Part shown: piece after piece, positions 13,152 to 19,334 of the stretch
Layout: each line of letters begins with the position of its first letter
Numbering within the stretch: the first letter of the stretch is position 1
From: an uncultured Acidobacteriota bacterium
GTDB taxonomy: Bacteria > Acidobacteriota > JAAYUB01
DNA length: 20,572 nt
Direction of reading: 5' to 3'
Assembly (NCBI GenBank): GCA_937925645.1
Contig: CALAMB010000327.1
Span: forward strand, 1 to 20,572
Translations under genes and position numbers: made by a program
The notes under the pieces: generated by a model
Told to the model about the DNA's origin: nothing
The model's input: only the letters and a program-made list of their open reading frames with translations
The model's database searches: none

Positions 13152-13560
13152 CGGCGGGGTCCTCGGCGGACGGGCGGCCGGCGGCGCCATCCGACTGGTG
13201 CTCCGGATCGGAGTGGTGCTCCAGGTTGCGGATGATCGCATCCACGCGCTCCGCCTTCTCCTCGGCGTCATCGTAGAAGAAAATGAATTTGGGCGTGTGT
13301 TTCAGCCCCAGGCTCGCCGCGGCCTGAGAGCGGATGAACGGCGCGGCGTGCTCCAGGGCGCGCAGCACGTCGGGGCGCTCCTCCGGCGGGCCGTCGTCGA
13401 GCACGTACACGCGGCACGTGTTCATGTCCGGCGCGAGCCGAATGCGGGTGACGCGGCAGCCGATCAGCCGCGGGTCGTCCATCTCGAAGGGGATGACGCC
13501 CTCCAGTTCCTCGAACAGGAGCTCGGAGAGGCGCGCCATGCGGATCGATGGGTCGGTCAT
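13144..13560 (-). CDS. rbfA: 30S ribosome-binding factor A
   Basis: A 138-residue protein of the RbfA family, which binds immature 30S subunits and helps 16S rRNA 5'-end maturation. The family pattern is visible: an N-terminal helix (RMARLSELLFEELEGVIPFE), DDPRLIGCRVTRIRLAPDMN, the strand CRVYVLDD, and the KH-like closing motif LKHTPKFIFFYDDAEEKAERVD. The last 25 residues are an acidic, low-complexity tail (SDPEHQSDGAAGRPSAEDPA) beyond the usual domain. The ATG at 13560 is chosen because AGGA lies 7 nt ahead of it; a TTG six codons upstream is the alternative. It overlaps the following membrane protein gene by 8 nt. The usual neighbours infB, nusA and truB are not in the window. Confidence 0.88.
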   Translation of the reverse strand: MTDPSIRMARLSELLFEELEGVIPFEMDDPRLIGCRVTRIRLAPDMNTCRVYVLDDGPPEERPDVLRALEHAAPFIRSQAAASLGLKHTPKFIFFYDDAEEKAERVDAIIRNLEHHSDPEHQSDGAAGRPSAEDPADE

Positions 13561-13614
13561 GTTGGCATCCTGCGGCAAAGAGTTCCGGCAATCCGTTTGG
13601 ATGATCCTTCCCCG

Positions 13615-13656
13615 AAAAAAGATGAATGCGGCGGGTCCGTTTCGTCCCGTTTCAGA
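13615..13656 (-). terminator. Possible intrinsic terminator of the phosphoesterase gene
   Basis: On the - strand, GCGGCG at the end of the phosphoesterase gene can pair with CGCCGC near 13627-13632. An imperfect GGGaCG/CGgaCCC inner stem is also possible, and TTTTTT lies at 13620-13615. The stem is imperfect. Confidence 0.35.
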
Positions 13657-14395
13657 CGCCGCTCAGGAGACGGTCGGCCAGAAAGCCGGGCAGGCCCGAG
13701 AGTTGGATCCGCCGGATGGTCTTGTCGATGTCGTAGGGGATCTTGTGGAACGAAATGACGGCCCGATCCGTGTCCAGCACCACGCAGGAGGCGCGCGGGT
13801 CGTAGTCCCGCGGCTGGCCGACGGAACCCGGGTTGATCAGGTAGCGCGTCTTGCCACTCAAGTCGAGCTTGGCCTCGAAGCGGTCGCGCGGGATGAAGTA
13901 GTAGAACGAGGAGTCGCTCTCCTCCAGGACGAACAGGCCGGGCACGTGGGTGTGCCCGAACAGGCACAGGGTGGTATCGAAGCACTGGAAGCTCAGGTAG
14001 GCGTCGTTCTCGTAGAGAATGTAGTAGTCCTCGTCCATGGGCGAGCCGTGGCAGATGGTGATCAGGGAATCCACCTTCAGCGGACCGGCGGGCAGGGCGC
14101 GCACGTACTCCAGGTTGCGGGGACGGAGTTGCTCTTTCGTCCAGATGGCGCTCAGCAGGGCGTTGGCGTTGAAGTTGTCGCCGCTCTCCACGCCGGAGCA
14201 CACCTTGTCGTGATTGCCGCGGATGATGGCCGCGGGCTTGAGCCGCCGCAGGCGCTGGACCACCTCGTTCGGAGTGGCGGCGTAGCCGATGAGATCGCCC
14301 AAACACAGCAGGCGGTCATAGTCGGGCACGTGAGCCAGGACGGCCGCCAGCGCCTCCAGGTTGCTGTGAATGTCCGACAAGACGAGATAGCGCAT
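13652..14395 (-). CDS. Calcineurin-like metallophosphoesterase (YfcE/DUF2437-type)
   Basis: A 247-residue cytoplasmic phosphoesterase. Metal-binding motifs occur in family order: SDIHSN (Asp8, His10), LGDLIGY (Asp34), RGNHD (Asn61, His62), the CHGSP loop and FGHTHVP near residue 150. These ligate a dinuclear metal centre that hydrolyses phosphodiester or phosphomonoester bonds. The sequence MRYLVLSDIHSNLEALAAVL and the NPGSVGQPRDYDPRASCVVL ending are typical of the bacterial subfamily near YfcE and prokaryotic diadenosine tetraphosphatase-like enzymes. The substrate is unknown. The start at 14395 fits the family N-terminus and lies just downstream of a clear promoter. Downstream, a 91-bp gap separates it from rbfA. 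Confidence 0.88.
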   Translation of the reverse strand: MRYLVLSDIHSNLEALAAVLAHVPDYDRLLCLGDLIGYAATPNEVVQRLRRLKPAAIIRGNHDKVCSGVESGDNFNANALLSAIWTKEQLRPRNLEYVRALPAGPLKVDSLITICHGSPMDEDYYILYENDAYLSFQCFDTTLCLFGHTHVPGLFVLEESDSSFYYFIPRDRFEAKLDLSGKTRYLINPGSVGQPRDYDPRASCVVLDTDRAVISFHKIPYDIDKTIRRIQLSGLPGFLADRLLSGV

Positions 14396-14417
14396 CGTTG
14401 TGAGCCGCCTCGCCCGC

Positions 14418-14446
14418 ACTATATCACAGGCCCCGGCCGGCACCAA
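14418..14446 (-). promoter_or_regulatory. Sigma-70 promoter of the phosphoesterase gene
   Basis: On the - strand, TTGGTG (14446-14441), a 17-bp spacer and TATAGT (14423-14418) lie 22-51 nt before the ATG. Confidence 0.7.
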
Positions 14447-14484
14447 CCCCGTATCCGGCGGATGGCGGGGCGCGCGACTGCCTG

Positions 14485-14513
14485 TTGCCAAGCCGGGCAC
14501 GGATGCGTATGAT
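14485..14513 (+). promoter_or_regulatory. Sigma-70 promoter of the chalcone-isomerase-like gene
   Basis: TTGCCA (14485-14490), a 17-bp spacer and TATGAT (14508-14513) lie 38 nt before the ATG. A strong ribosome-binding site, AAGGAG (14538-14543), follows. Confidence 0.75.
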
Positions 14514-14551
14514 GGGACCACGTCCGCAACGCCTTGCAAGGAGTGGGTCGC

Positions 14552-15220
14552 ATGAGGAGAATCCTGCTGAGCAGCCTGTGGCTGGCCCTGACCGCGGCCG
14601 CGATCTGGGGCGCCGATGTCGCCGTGACCGAGGCGTCAACCGGTAAGAGTTTTCCGGCCGTGCGCCGGGTGGCCACCGCAGCCGGGGAAGTCGAGGTCGC
14701 CTGCGCCGGCACCGGCGTCCGCACCAAGCTGGTGATCAAGGTGTACGCGCTGGGCTTCTACGTCGAGGAGGCCTACCGCCAGAAGGTCCGTCCCGGGTGG
14801 CAGAAGCAGGCGCCCACCATCAAGCGCCTGCAGGAGACCCCCGCGTTCTTCGACAGCCTGATGCGCGATGCCTACGTCCGGCAGTTCGAGCTCCAGTTCG
14901 TGCGGGAGGTGGAGGCGGACAAGATCCGGGATGCGTTCAGCGAGGGAATCGAGGATAACCTGCCGGAGATGAAGGGCAATGCGACGGTGGCGGCCGACGC
15001 CCGCCGGTTTATCGGCTGGTTCAAAAACACGGCCAGGGAGAACGACCGGCTGGTCATCACCATCGGCGCCGACGGCACCATCACCGCTCACCACAACCAG
15101 GCCGAACTGGGCCGTCTCCAGAATCCGGTGCTGGCCAAGGGCGTGACCGGCATCTGGCTGGGTCGGAAGTGCATCTCCAACAGCCTGAAGGAAGGCCTGA
15201 TCACGCGGTTCTATCGCTAG
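14552..15220 (+). CDS. Secreted chalcone isomerase-fold family protein
   Basis: A 222-residue protein with a signal peptide (MRRILLSSLWLALTAAAIWG, cleavage probably near AIWGA), so periplasmic or exported. The mature part shows the bacterial chalcone-isomerase-like family pattern: CAGTGVRTKLVIKVYALGFYVEE, a middle helix region with RDAYVRQFELQFVREVEADK, the EGIEDNLPEMKGN segment, and the closing WLGRKCISNSLKEGLI. Bacterial members share the fold of plant chalcone isomerases and fatty-acid-binding proteins. Most lack known catalytic activity and may bind fatty acids or similar ligands. The ATG at 14552 is preferred over one at 14534 because AAGGAG lies 8 nt upstream and the signal peptide begins here. 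It converges on the HIT gene, stop to stop 18 nt apart. Confidence 0.8.
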   Translation: MRRILLSSLWLALTAAAIWGADVAVTEASTGKSFPAVRRVATAAGEVEVACAGTGVRTKLVIKVYALGFYVEEAYRQKVRPGWQKQAPTIKRLQETPAFFDSLMRDAYVRQFELQFVREVEADKIRDAFSEGIEDNLPEMKGNATVAADARRFIGWFKNTARENDRLVITIGADGTITAHHNQAELGRLQNPVLAKGVTGIWLGRKCISNSLKEGLITRFYR

Positions 15221-15238
15221 CGCGCCCGCGGGCGGCGG

Positions 15239-15724
15239 TCAATCGTTCAGGGCGGCCTTGAGCCGGGCGAACGTGGTGTCCAGGTCCTCGGGGAGGACGC
15301 GGGTTTCGCCCATCACCGATACAAGGTTGGAATCCCCCACCCACCGCGGAATCAGGTGGAGGTGCAGGTGGCCGGCTACCCCGGCGCCCGCGCACTTCCC
15401 CTGGTTCCAGCCGATATTGAATCCTTCCGGACTGTAGGCGGACTGGATGGCCCGCTGCAGTCGCTGGGCCGAGGCGATGAGCTCCAGCGTCTCCTCGGGG
15501 CGCATCTCGTGGAATGCGGCGAAATGCCGGTACGGCACGACCATGCTGTGGCCCGAAGTGTACGGGAACCGGTTCAGCACCACGTAGCCGTGCTCCCCCC
15601 GGCTGAGCACATATTCCTCCTCCGCCGGGAGCCGGGCCAGGCGGCAGAAGACACACTCTTCATCCGTGTTGTGCTGTAAGCCGGCGATATAGGCGTAGCG
15701 CCAGGGGGTCCAGAGAAAATCCAT
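15239..15724 (-). CDS. HIT family protein, Ap4A phosphorylase-like
   Basis: A 161-residue histidine-triad protein acting on nucleotide phosphoanhydrides such as diadenosine tetraphosphate. It begins MDFLWTPWRYAYIAG and has a Cys24-x2-Cys27 pair (ECVFC), likely zinc-binding with downstream His residues. The catalytic triad is in GHLHLHLIPRW (His119, His121, His123). The combination NIGWNQG ... AGAGVAGHLH ... PRWVGDSN matches the Ap4A phosphorylase-like subgroup of HIT proteins rather than HinT. It starts 3 nt after the HU stop, so it is very probably co-transcribed with HU and perhaps with rpsA. Whether phosphorolysis or hydrolysis occurs cannot be decided from sequence. Confidence 0.88.
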   Translation of the reverse strand: MDFLWTPWRYAYIAGLQHNTDEECVFCRLARLPAEEEYVLSRGEHGYVVLNRFPYTSGHSMVVPYRHFAAFHEMRPEETLELIASAQRLQRAIQSAYSPEGFNIGWNQGKCAGAGVAGHLHLHLIPRWVGDSNLVSVMGETRVLPEDLDTTFARLKAALND

Positions 15725-15727
15725 GCG

Positions 15728-16003
15728 TCACGAGTTGATCAAATCCCGCAGTTCCTTGCCGGGCTTGAAATAGGGGATCTTCTTGCCGGGAACGTCAACG
15801 GTCTCGCCCGTCTTGGGGTTGCGTCCCTTGCGGGGACCGCGCACCCGGATCTTGAAACTGCCGAAACCGCGCAACTCCACTTTCTCGCCGTCCTGAAGGG
15901 AATTGATGATGCTGTCCAGCACGGTTTGAACCACCACGCTGGCATCGTGCTTGGTGAGGCTGGATTTTTGGACCAGACGGTTGACGAGTTCCGCTTTAGT
16001 CAT
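15728..16003 (-). CDS. HU/IHF family DNA-binding protein
   Basis: A 91-residue nucleoid-associated protein. It starts MTKAELVNRLVQKSSLTKHD and shows the family core GFGSFKIRVRGPRKGRNPKTGE (about residues 46-67), which forms the DNA-inserting arm, and the closing FKPGKELRDLIN. It bends DNA as a dimer in the nucleoid. Following rpsA directly recalls the rpsA-ihfB order of enterobacteria and hints at an IHF-beta-like role. Sequence alone does not separate HU from IHF. GGAGG lies 5 nt before the ATG. HIT follows after 3 nt; rpsA ends 98 nt upstream. Confidence 0.93.
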   Translation of the reverse strand: MTKAELVNRLVQKSSLTKHDASVVVQTVLDSIINSLQDGEKVELRGFGSFKIRVRGPRKGRNPKTGETVDVPGKKIPYFKPGKELRDLINS

Positions 16004-16041
16004 GAAGACCTCCCGGTGGATACATAATGTAATGTGGGATA

Positions 16042-16070
16042 AACCTAACAGAAAAAGGTGGTTTTGTCCA
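16042..16070 (-). promoter_or_regulatory. Candidate promoter of the HU gene
   Basis: On the - strand, TGGACA (16070-16065), a 17-bp spacer and TAGGTT (16047-16042) lie in the AT-rich gap between rpsA and HU. The -10 box is weak, so read-through from rpsA may dominate. Confidence 0.35.
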
Positions 16071-16101
16071 TATTTTTCGTCGCCGGAGCAGGTCGGCGGG
16101 A

Positions 16102-17763
16102 TCAGGAAAAGGGGCTGGTCGCGGTATGCGCGGCGAGCGCATCGCTGGGGATCTGGCGGGCGCTGAAGCTGATCCGCCGGTCGGCGGCATTGACTTTGAG
16201 GAGACGCACGCAGACCGGCTGGCCCACCCGGGCGAGCGCGGTGGATTCGGGCGGAGAGCCCTCGGGAAATTCGCTGATGTGGCAGAGCCCCTCGATTCCC
16301 TCGCGGAGCCGGATGAACGCGCCGAAATCCACGATGCGCGTCACCACGCCCTGCACCAGGTCGCCGGGCTGGTGTCGGTCGAAGAACTTTTCCCACGCGT
16401 TCTCCTCAAGCTGCTTGAGGCCGAGGATGAGCTTCTGGGCGGCCGGGTTGAACTCCAGCACGACCGCCTGGAGCCGGCTGCCGACGGCGCGCGCCGGATC
16501 AAGCGGCTGCCGGCTCCAGCTCAGGTCCGACTTGTGAATCCGGCCGACCACCTGGGGCGCCGCCTCCACGAGGAGACCGTAGCCGTCCATCGCGCACACG
16601 CAGACCTCCAGGCAGTCACCGGGCTGGCAGTGCGGTTGGAACTGTTCCCACGGGTTGGGCAGCATCCGCTTGATGCTCAGCGAGAGACGGCGGGCCTGGA
16701 CGTCGAGACTGAGGATCTGGAGCTGGATCCGATCACCCGGCCGGTAGCGTTCGCGGTACGACAGGTCGAAAGGATTCCAGGATATCTCGCTCCGGTGGAG
16801 CAGTCCCTCGATGCCATGCTCCACCTCCACGAACAGGCCATACGGGGCGTAACTCTGCACGCGCCCGGTCACGACGGTGCCCGGCGGGATGCGCTCGGCC
16901 GCCGTCATCCACGGGTCGGGTTCGAGCTGCTTGTACCCGAGACTCACCTTGTCGCTGTCGGGATCGTGGTGGAGAACCATCACCCGGATCCGCTGGCCCA
17001 ACTGGAAATGGTCCGCCGGATGCCGCACCCGGCCCCAGGAGATGTCGGTCTTGTGCAGCAGGCCGTCGAGTCCGCCCAGGTTGAGGAACACGCCGTACTC
17101 GGTGATGTTCTTGACCGCGCCTTCGAGGATCTGGCCGGGGCACAGCTTGGCCAGGATCTCCTGGCGGAGGCGCTGCTGACGGTCCTCCAGCAGGGCCCGC
17201 CGCGACACGACGATGTTGCGGCGCGCCCGGTTGAACTGGATCACCGCCAGCTCGAACTCCTGTCCCACCAGCCGGTGCAGGTCCCGGACCGGATGCAATT
17301 CAATCTGCGATCCGGGCAGGAAGGCGCGGACGCCGACGTCCACCATCAGGCCGCCCTTGACCACGTCGACCACCCGGCCGCGGATCGTCCGGCGGGCGAG
17401 ATAACATCTCTCGATGTCCTCGTAGATCTTGTTCTGGCCGGCTTTCTCGTAAGACAGGAGAATGTAGCCGTCGGCGTCCTCGGTGCTCTCCACCACCGCC
17501 TCGATCAGCAGGCCCGGGGCGATGGCGTCGAAGCACGGCTCGTGCTGGATCTGCTCCAGCGGAATCTTCCCTTCGGATTTGTAGTCGATGTTGACGTAGA
17601 CGAAATTGTCCTTGACGGACAGCACCGATCCGCTCACGAGGTTGCCGGGCCGCAGTTCGGCCTGCGCCTGTTCGAAACTGTCCAGCAACGACTGGAAATC
17701 TTCGGTTTCGAATCCGTCGCAGGAACTATCCGACCGGTCCCATGGGATGGGCTCGCGGTGCAT
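16102..17763 (-). CDS. rpsA: 30S ribosomal protein S1 (six S1 domains)
   Basis: A 553-residue protein built of six S1 OB-fold repeats at about residues 39-105, 123-190, 208-277, 294-363, 381-450 and 467-536, the full S1 architecture. Repeats 3-6 carry the RNA-binding pattern, for example ITEYGVFLNLGGLDGLLHKT, SYAPYGLFVEVEHGIEGLLH and RIVDFGAFIRLREGIEGLCH. S1 binds mRNA leaders on the 30S subunit and supports initiation on structured or weak Shine-Dalgarno messages. The N-terminus is short and acidic. GGAGG lies 11 nt before the ATG, a loose spacing. A consensus-like promoter lies about 140 nt upstream, which leaves a leader long enough for the autoregulation known for S1; that is only inferred here. 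HU and HIT follow. Confidence 0.92.
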   Translation of the reverse strand: MHREPIPWDRSDSSCDGFETEDFQSLLDSFEQAQAELRPGNLVSGSVLSVKDNFVYVNIDYKSEGKIPLEQIQHEPCFDAIAPGLLIEAVVESTEDADGYILLSYEKAGQNKIYEDIERCYLARRTIRGRVVDVVKGGLMVDVGVRAFLPGSQIELHPVRDLHRLVGQEFELAVIQFNRARRNIVVSRRALLEDRQQRLRQEILAKLCPGQILEGAVKNITEYGVFLNLGGLDGLLHKTDISWGRVRHPADHFQLGQRIRVMVLHHDPDSDKVSLGYKQLEPDPWMTAAERIPPGTVVTGRVQSYAPYGLFVEVEHGIEGLLHRSEISWNPFDLSYRERYRPGDRIQLQILSLDVQARRLSLSIKRMLPNPWEQFQPHCQPGDCLEVCVCAMDGYGLLVEAAPQVVGRIHKSDLSWSRQPLDPARAVGSRLQAVVLEFNPAAQKLILGLKQLEENAWEKFFDRHQPGDLVQGVVTRIVDFGAFIRLREGIEGLCHISEFPEGSPPESTALARVGQPVCVRLLKVNAADRRISFSARQIPSDALAAHTATSPFS

Positions 17764-17899
17764 GTCAGCAGGCGCCTCCGCGCATGGTCTGGCCGCGGTT
17801 GCCTGAACGGGAGTGCCGGGAGAAAAAGACGTGCAGAATCGGCTGGGGTTGAATGGTTAATAAAGGCATCCGCACAACTCAAAAACAGGAAGTCGCCCA

Positions 17900-17929
17900 C
17901 TTATACGTTAGCGGACCGATCCTTGTCAA
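17900..17929 (-). promoter_or_regulatory. Sigma-70 promoter of rpsA
   Basis: On the - strand, a perfect TTGACA (17929-17924), an 18-bp spacer and TATAAG (17905-17900) predict transcription starting near 17893. This gives a leader of about 130 nt before the rpsA ATG. It begins 14 nt after the anti-sigma stop. Confidence 0.75.
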
Positions 17930-17942
17930 GCCGGAAATGCCG

Positions 17943-18593
17943 TCAACCCGCGTCGGTGCTGAGGAAGAGAGCGAGCAGTTCCACCTTGCACTGGTAGACG
18001 TCCATGAGCGATTCCCAGGTTTGTGTCGTGGCGAGACCGCCCGCGATGGCCCGCTCCTGGTTCTCGATCAGCTGGTCAAGCTGCGCCATCTCCGCCTGGA
18101 TGGGTTGCCGGAGTTCGTCGGGCGCCAGCGGGAGCAGCCCTGCGGCATGCGCCTCGAGGAACACCAGGGCGTACTGGTATTCGTGCCGGGCGTCGGCCAG
18201 AGCGTGTCCGGCGGTCTGTCCCGCGCGGTCCGGCGCGGGGGCCGCGCCCGGTGGGAGCGCCTGCCACGTCAGTCCGGCGGCCAGGAGGATCAGCGCGGCG
18301 GCGGCGGCCCAGACCGGGCGGCCGGGCAGCCGGCGGCGGTCGCGGCGAAGCAGCCGCTCGGCCTCGGCCTGCCGCCGGATGCGGCCGGCCAGACCGGGCG
18401 GGAGCGCCTGGGCCGGCAACCGGGCCAGTTGGTCCCGCAGGGCGCCGAGCTCGGCCGCCAGGGCCGCGCAGGAGGCGCACGCCGCCAGATGCGCCCGCAC
18501 GGCGGCGGCGTCTTCGGGCGGCAGGTCGCCGTCCACCCAGAGGGACAGTCTGGATTCGGTCTCGGCGCACGGGTGGCGATCGTCGGATCTCAT
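17943..18593 (-). CDS. Zinc-finger (ZAS-type) membrane anti-sigma factor
   Basis: A 216-residue protein with an N-terminal zinc-finger anti-sigma domain (about residues 5-60). HPCAETESRLSLWVDGDLPP is followed by the His35-x3-Cys39-x2-Cys42 signature (HLAACASC). A single transmembrane helix lies at about 95-112 (WAAAAALILLAAGLTWQAL). The extracytoplasmic region of about 100 residues is helical, Leu/Ala/Gln-rich, and unrecognised. The ATG overlaps the sigma factor stop (ATGA), a common arrangement for ECF sigma/anti-sigma pairs that keeps their synthesis balanced. It probably holds the sigma factor at the membrane until a signal releases it; the signal cannot be read from sequence. Confidence 0.85.
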   Translation of the reverse strand: MRSDDRHPCAETESRLSLWVDGDLPPEDAAAVRAHLAACASCAALAAELGALRDQLARLPAQALPPGLAGRIRRQAEAERLLRRDRRRLPGRPVWAAAAALILLAAGLTWQALPPGAAPAPDRAGQTAGHALADARHEYQYALVFLEAHAAGLLPLAPDELRQPIQAEMAQLDQLIENQERAIAGGLATTQTWESLMDVYQCKVELLALFLSTDAG

Positions 18594-19189
18594 GGCGTTT
18601 CTCCTTGCAGCAGGGCGCGCATCTGCATCCGGGCGTGATGCAGCTGGGATTTGGAGGTGCCCACCGAAATGTCCAGGATGTCGGCGATCTCCTGGTGGCG
18701 GAGCCCCTCGACGTCGTGCATCAGGAGCACCGCCCGGTAGCCGGGCGGCAGCTGCCCGATGGCCGCCTCGAGGTCCAGCCGGCGGTGCAGTCCCGGCGCC
18801 GTCGAGACGCCGCGGAATGGCGCCGCGTCGTCGTCGGCCGCCTCGGCGACCGGCGGCTGCCGGCGGAACTCCGAGATGATCCGGTTGACGGCCACGCGGT
18901 GGATCCAGGTGGCCAGCGCGGCCCGCCCGTCGTACTGCCGGATCTTGCGCAGCAGCAACAGGAACACCTCCTGGGTGAGGTCCTCGGCGGTGGTCGCATT
19001 GCCGCACATGCGCCGGGCCAGGTTGAAGATCCGCCGACCGTACCGGTCGAGCAGCTCGGCGAAGGCGCCCTCCTCGCCGCGGACGATCCTGTCCACCAGG
19101 TTCATGTCCTCGGACCGGTCGGGCACGGGCCGCGGGAAGGATTCCATCACCAGACTCACGGTTGAGTTGAGCGCCGGCATCGCGTTCAT
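18590..19189 (-). CDS. ECF-type RNA polymerase sigma factor
   Basis: A 199-residue sigma-70 family protein with only regions 2 and 4. Region 2 spans about 42-110, with NLARRMCGNATTAEDLTQEV for core binding and the -10 recognition helix followed by ATWIHRVAVNRIISEFRR. Region 4 (about 138-190) contains LPPGYRAVLLMHDVEGLRHQ, then the helix-turn-helix EIADILDISVGTSKSQLHHA that reads the -35 box. It has about 25 extra N-terminal residues. The ATG at 19189 follows AAGGGTTGCG; nearby in-frame ATGs (19180, 19147) are alternatives. It is coupled to the anti-sigma gene. The divergent intergenic region contains an inverted-repeat motif that may be its own regulatory site. Confidence 0.92.
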   Translation of the reverse strand: MNAMPALNSTVSLVMESFPRPVPDRSEDMNLVDRIVRGEEGAFAELLDRYGRRIFNLARRMCGNATTAEDLTQEVFLLLLRKIRQYDGRAALATWIHRVAVNRIISEFRRQPPVAEAADDDAAPFRGVSTAPGLHRRLDLEAAIGQLPPGYRAVLLMHDVEGLRHQEIADILDISVGTSKSQLHHARMQMRALLQGETP

Positions 19190-19246
19190 CGCAACCCTTG
19201 AGACGAACGGGGACGGGCGGATGGTTGCACGGGCGCTGACGGAATC

Positions 19247-19268
19247 ATTTCACCACATCGGGATTCAA
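19247..19268 (-). promoter_or_regulatory. Promoter-like shared motif, copy C (before the ECF sigma gene)
   Basis: On the - strand, TTGAAT (19268-19263), a shortened 10-bp spacer and TGAAAT inside TGTGGTGAAAT (ending 19247) lie 57 nt before the sigma gene start. It is oriented toward the sigma gene and forms the left arm of the nested inverted repeat at 19247-19304. Confidence 0.5.
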
Positions 19269-19276
19269 ATGGGAAC

Positions 19277-19304
19277 TTGAATCTGCCGGCGGTTGTGGTG
19301 AAAT
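19277..19304 (+). promoter_or_regulatory. Promoter-like shared motif, copy B (before the aminotransferase)
   Basis: TTGAAT (19277-19282), a 16-bp spacer containing CCGGCGG, and TGAAAT (19299-19304) inside TGTGGTGAAAT lie 30 nt before the aminotransferase ATG. It matches copy A before the PqqD-like gene over TTGA[AG]T, CCGGCGG and TTGTGGTGAAAT, with a 1-2 nt spacing difference. Confidence 0.5.
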
Positions 19305-19334
19305 AAGATAGCATTACCCGGAGGCGCGCACCTC

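Larger units (their letters stand above)
19247..19304. repeat. Nested inverted repeat in the divergent ECF sigma / aminotransferase region
   Basis: Outer arms are ATTTCACCACA (19247-19257) and TGTGGTGAAAT (19294-19304), a perfect 11-bp inverted repeat. Inner arms are GATTCAA (19262-19268) and TTGAATC (19277-19283), a perfect 7-bp inverted repeat with an 8-nt centre. The gaps between outer and inner arms differ (4 and 10 nt). It sits midway between the two divergent start codons. Confidence 0.85.

Noticed and set aside
15223..15234. Palindrome CGCCCGCGGGCG between convergent stops as a terminator
   Set aside because: It leaves no room for a stable loop and has no T-tract; such palindromes arise easily in GC-rich DNA.
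16126..17997. A 623-codon + strand open frame opposite rpsA
   Set aside because: It mirrors rpsA codons, has no recognisable motif, and has no ribosome-binding site or promoter.
19271..19278. GGGAACTT as an ECF-type -35 box for the aminotransferase
   Set aside because: No matching -10 element is found 16-17 bp downstream; the sequence is the centre of the nested inverted repeat.
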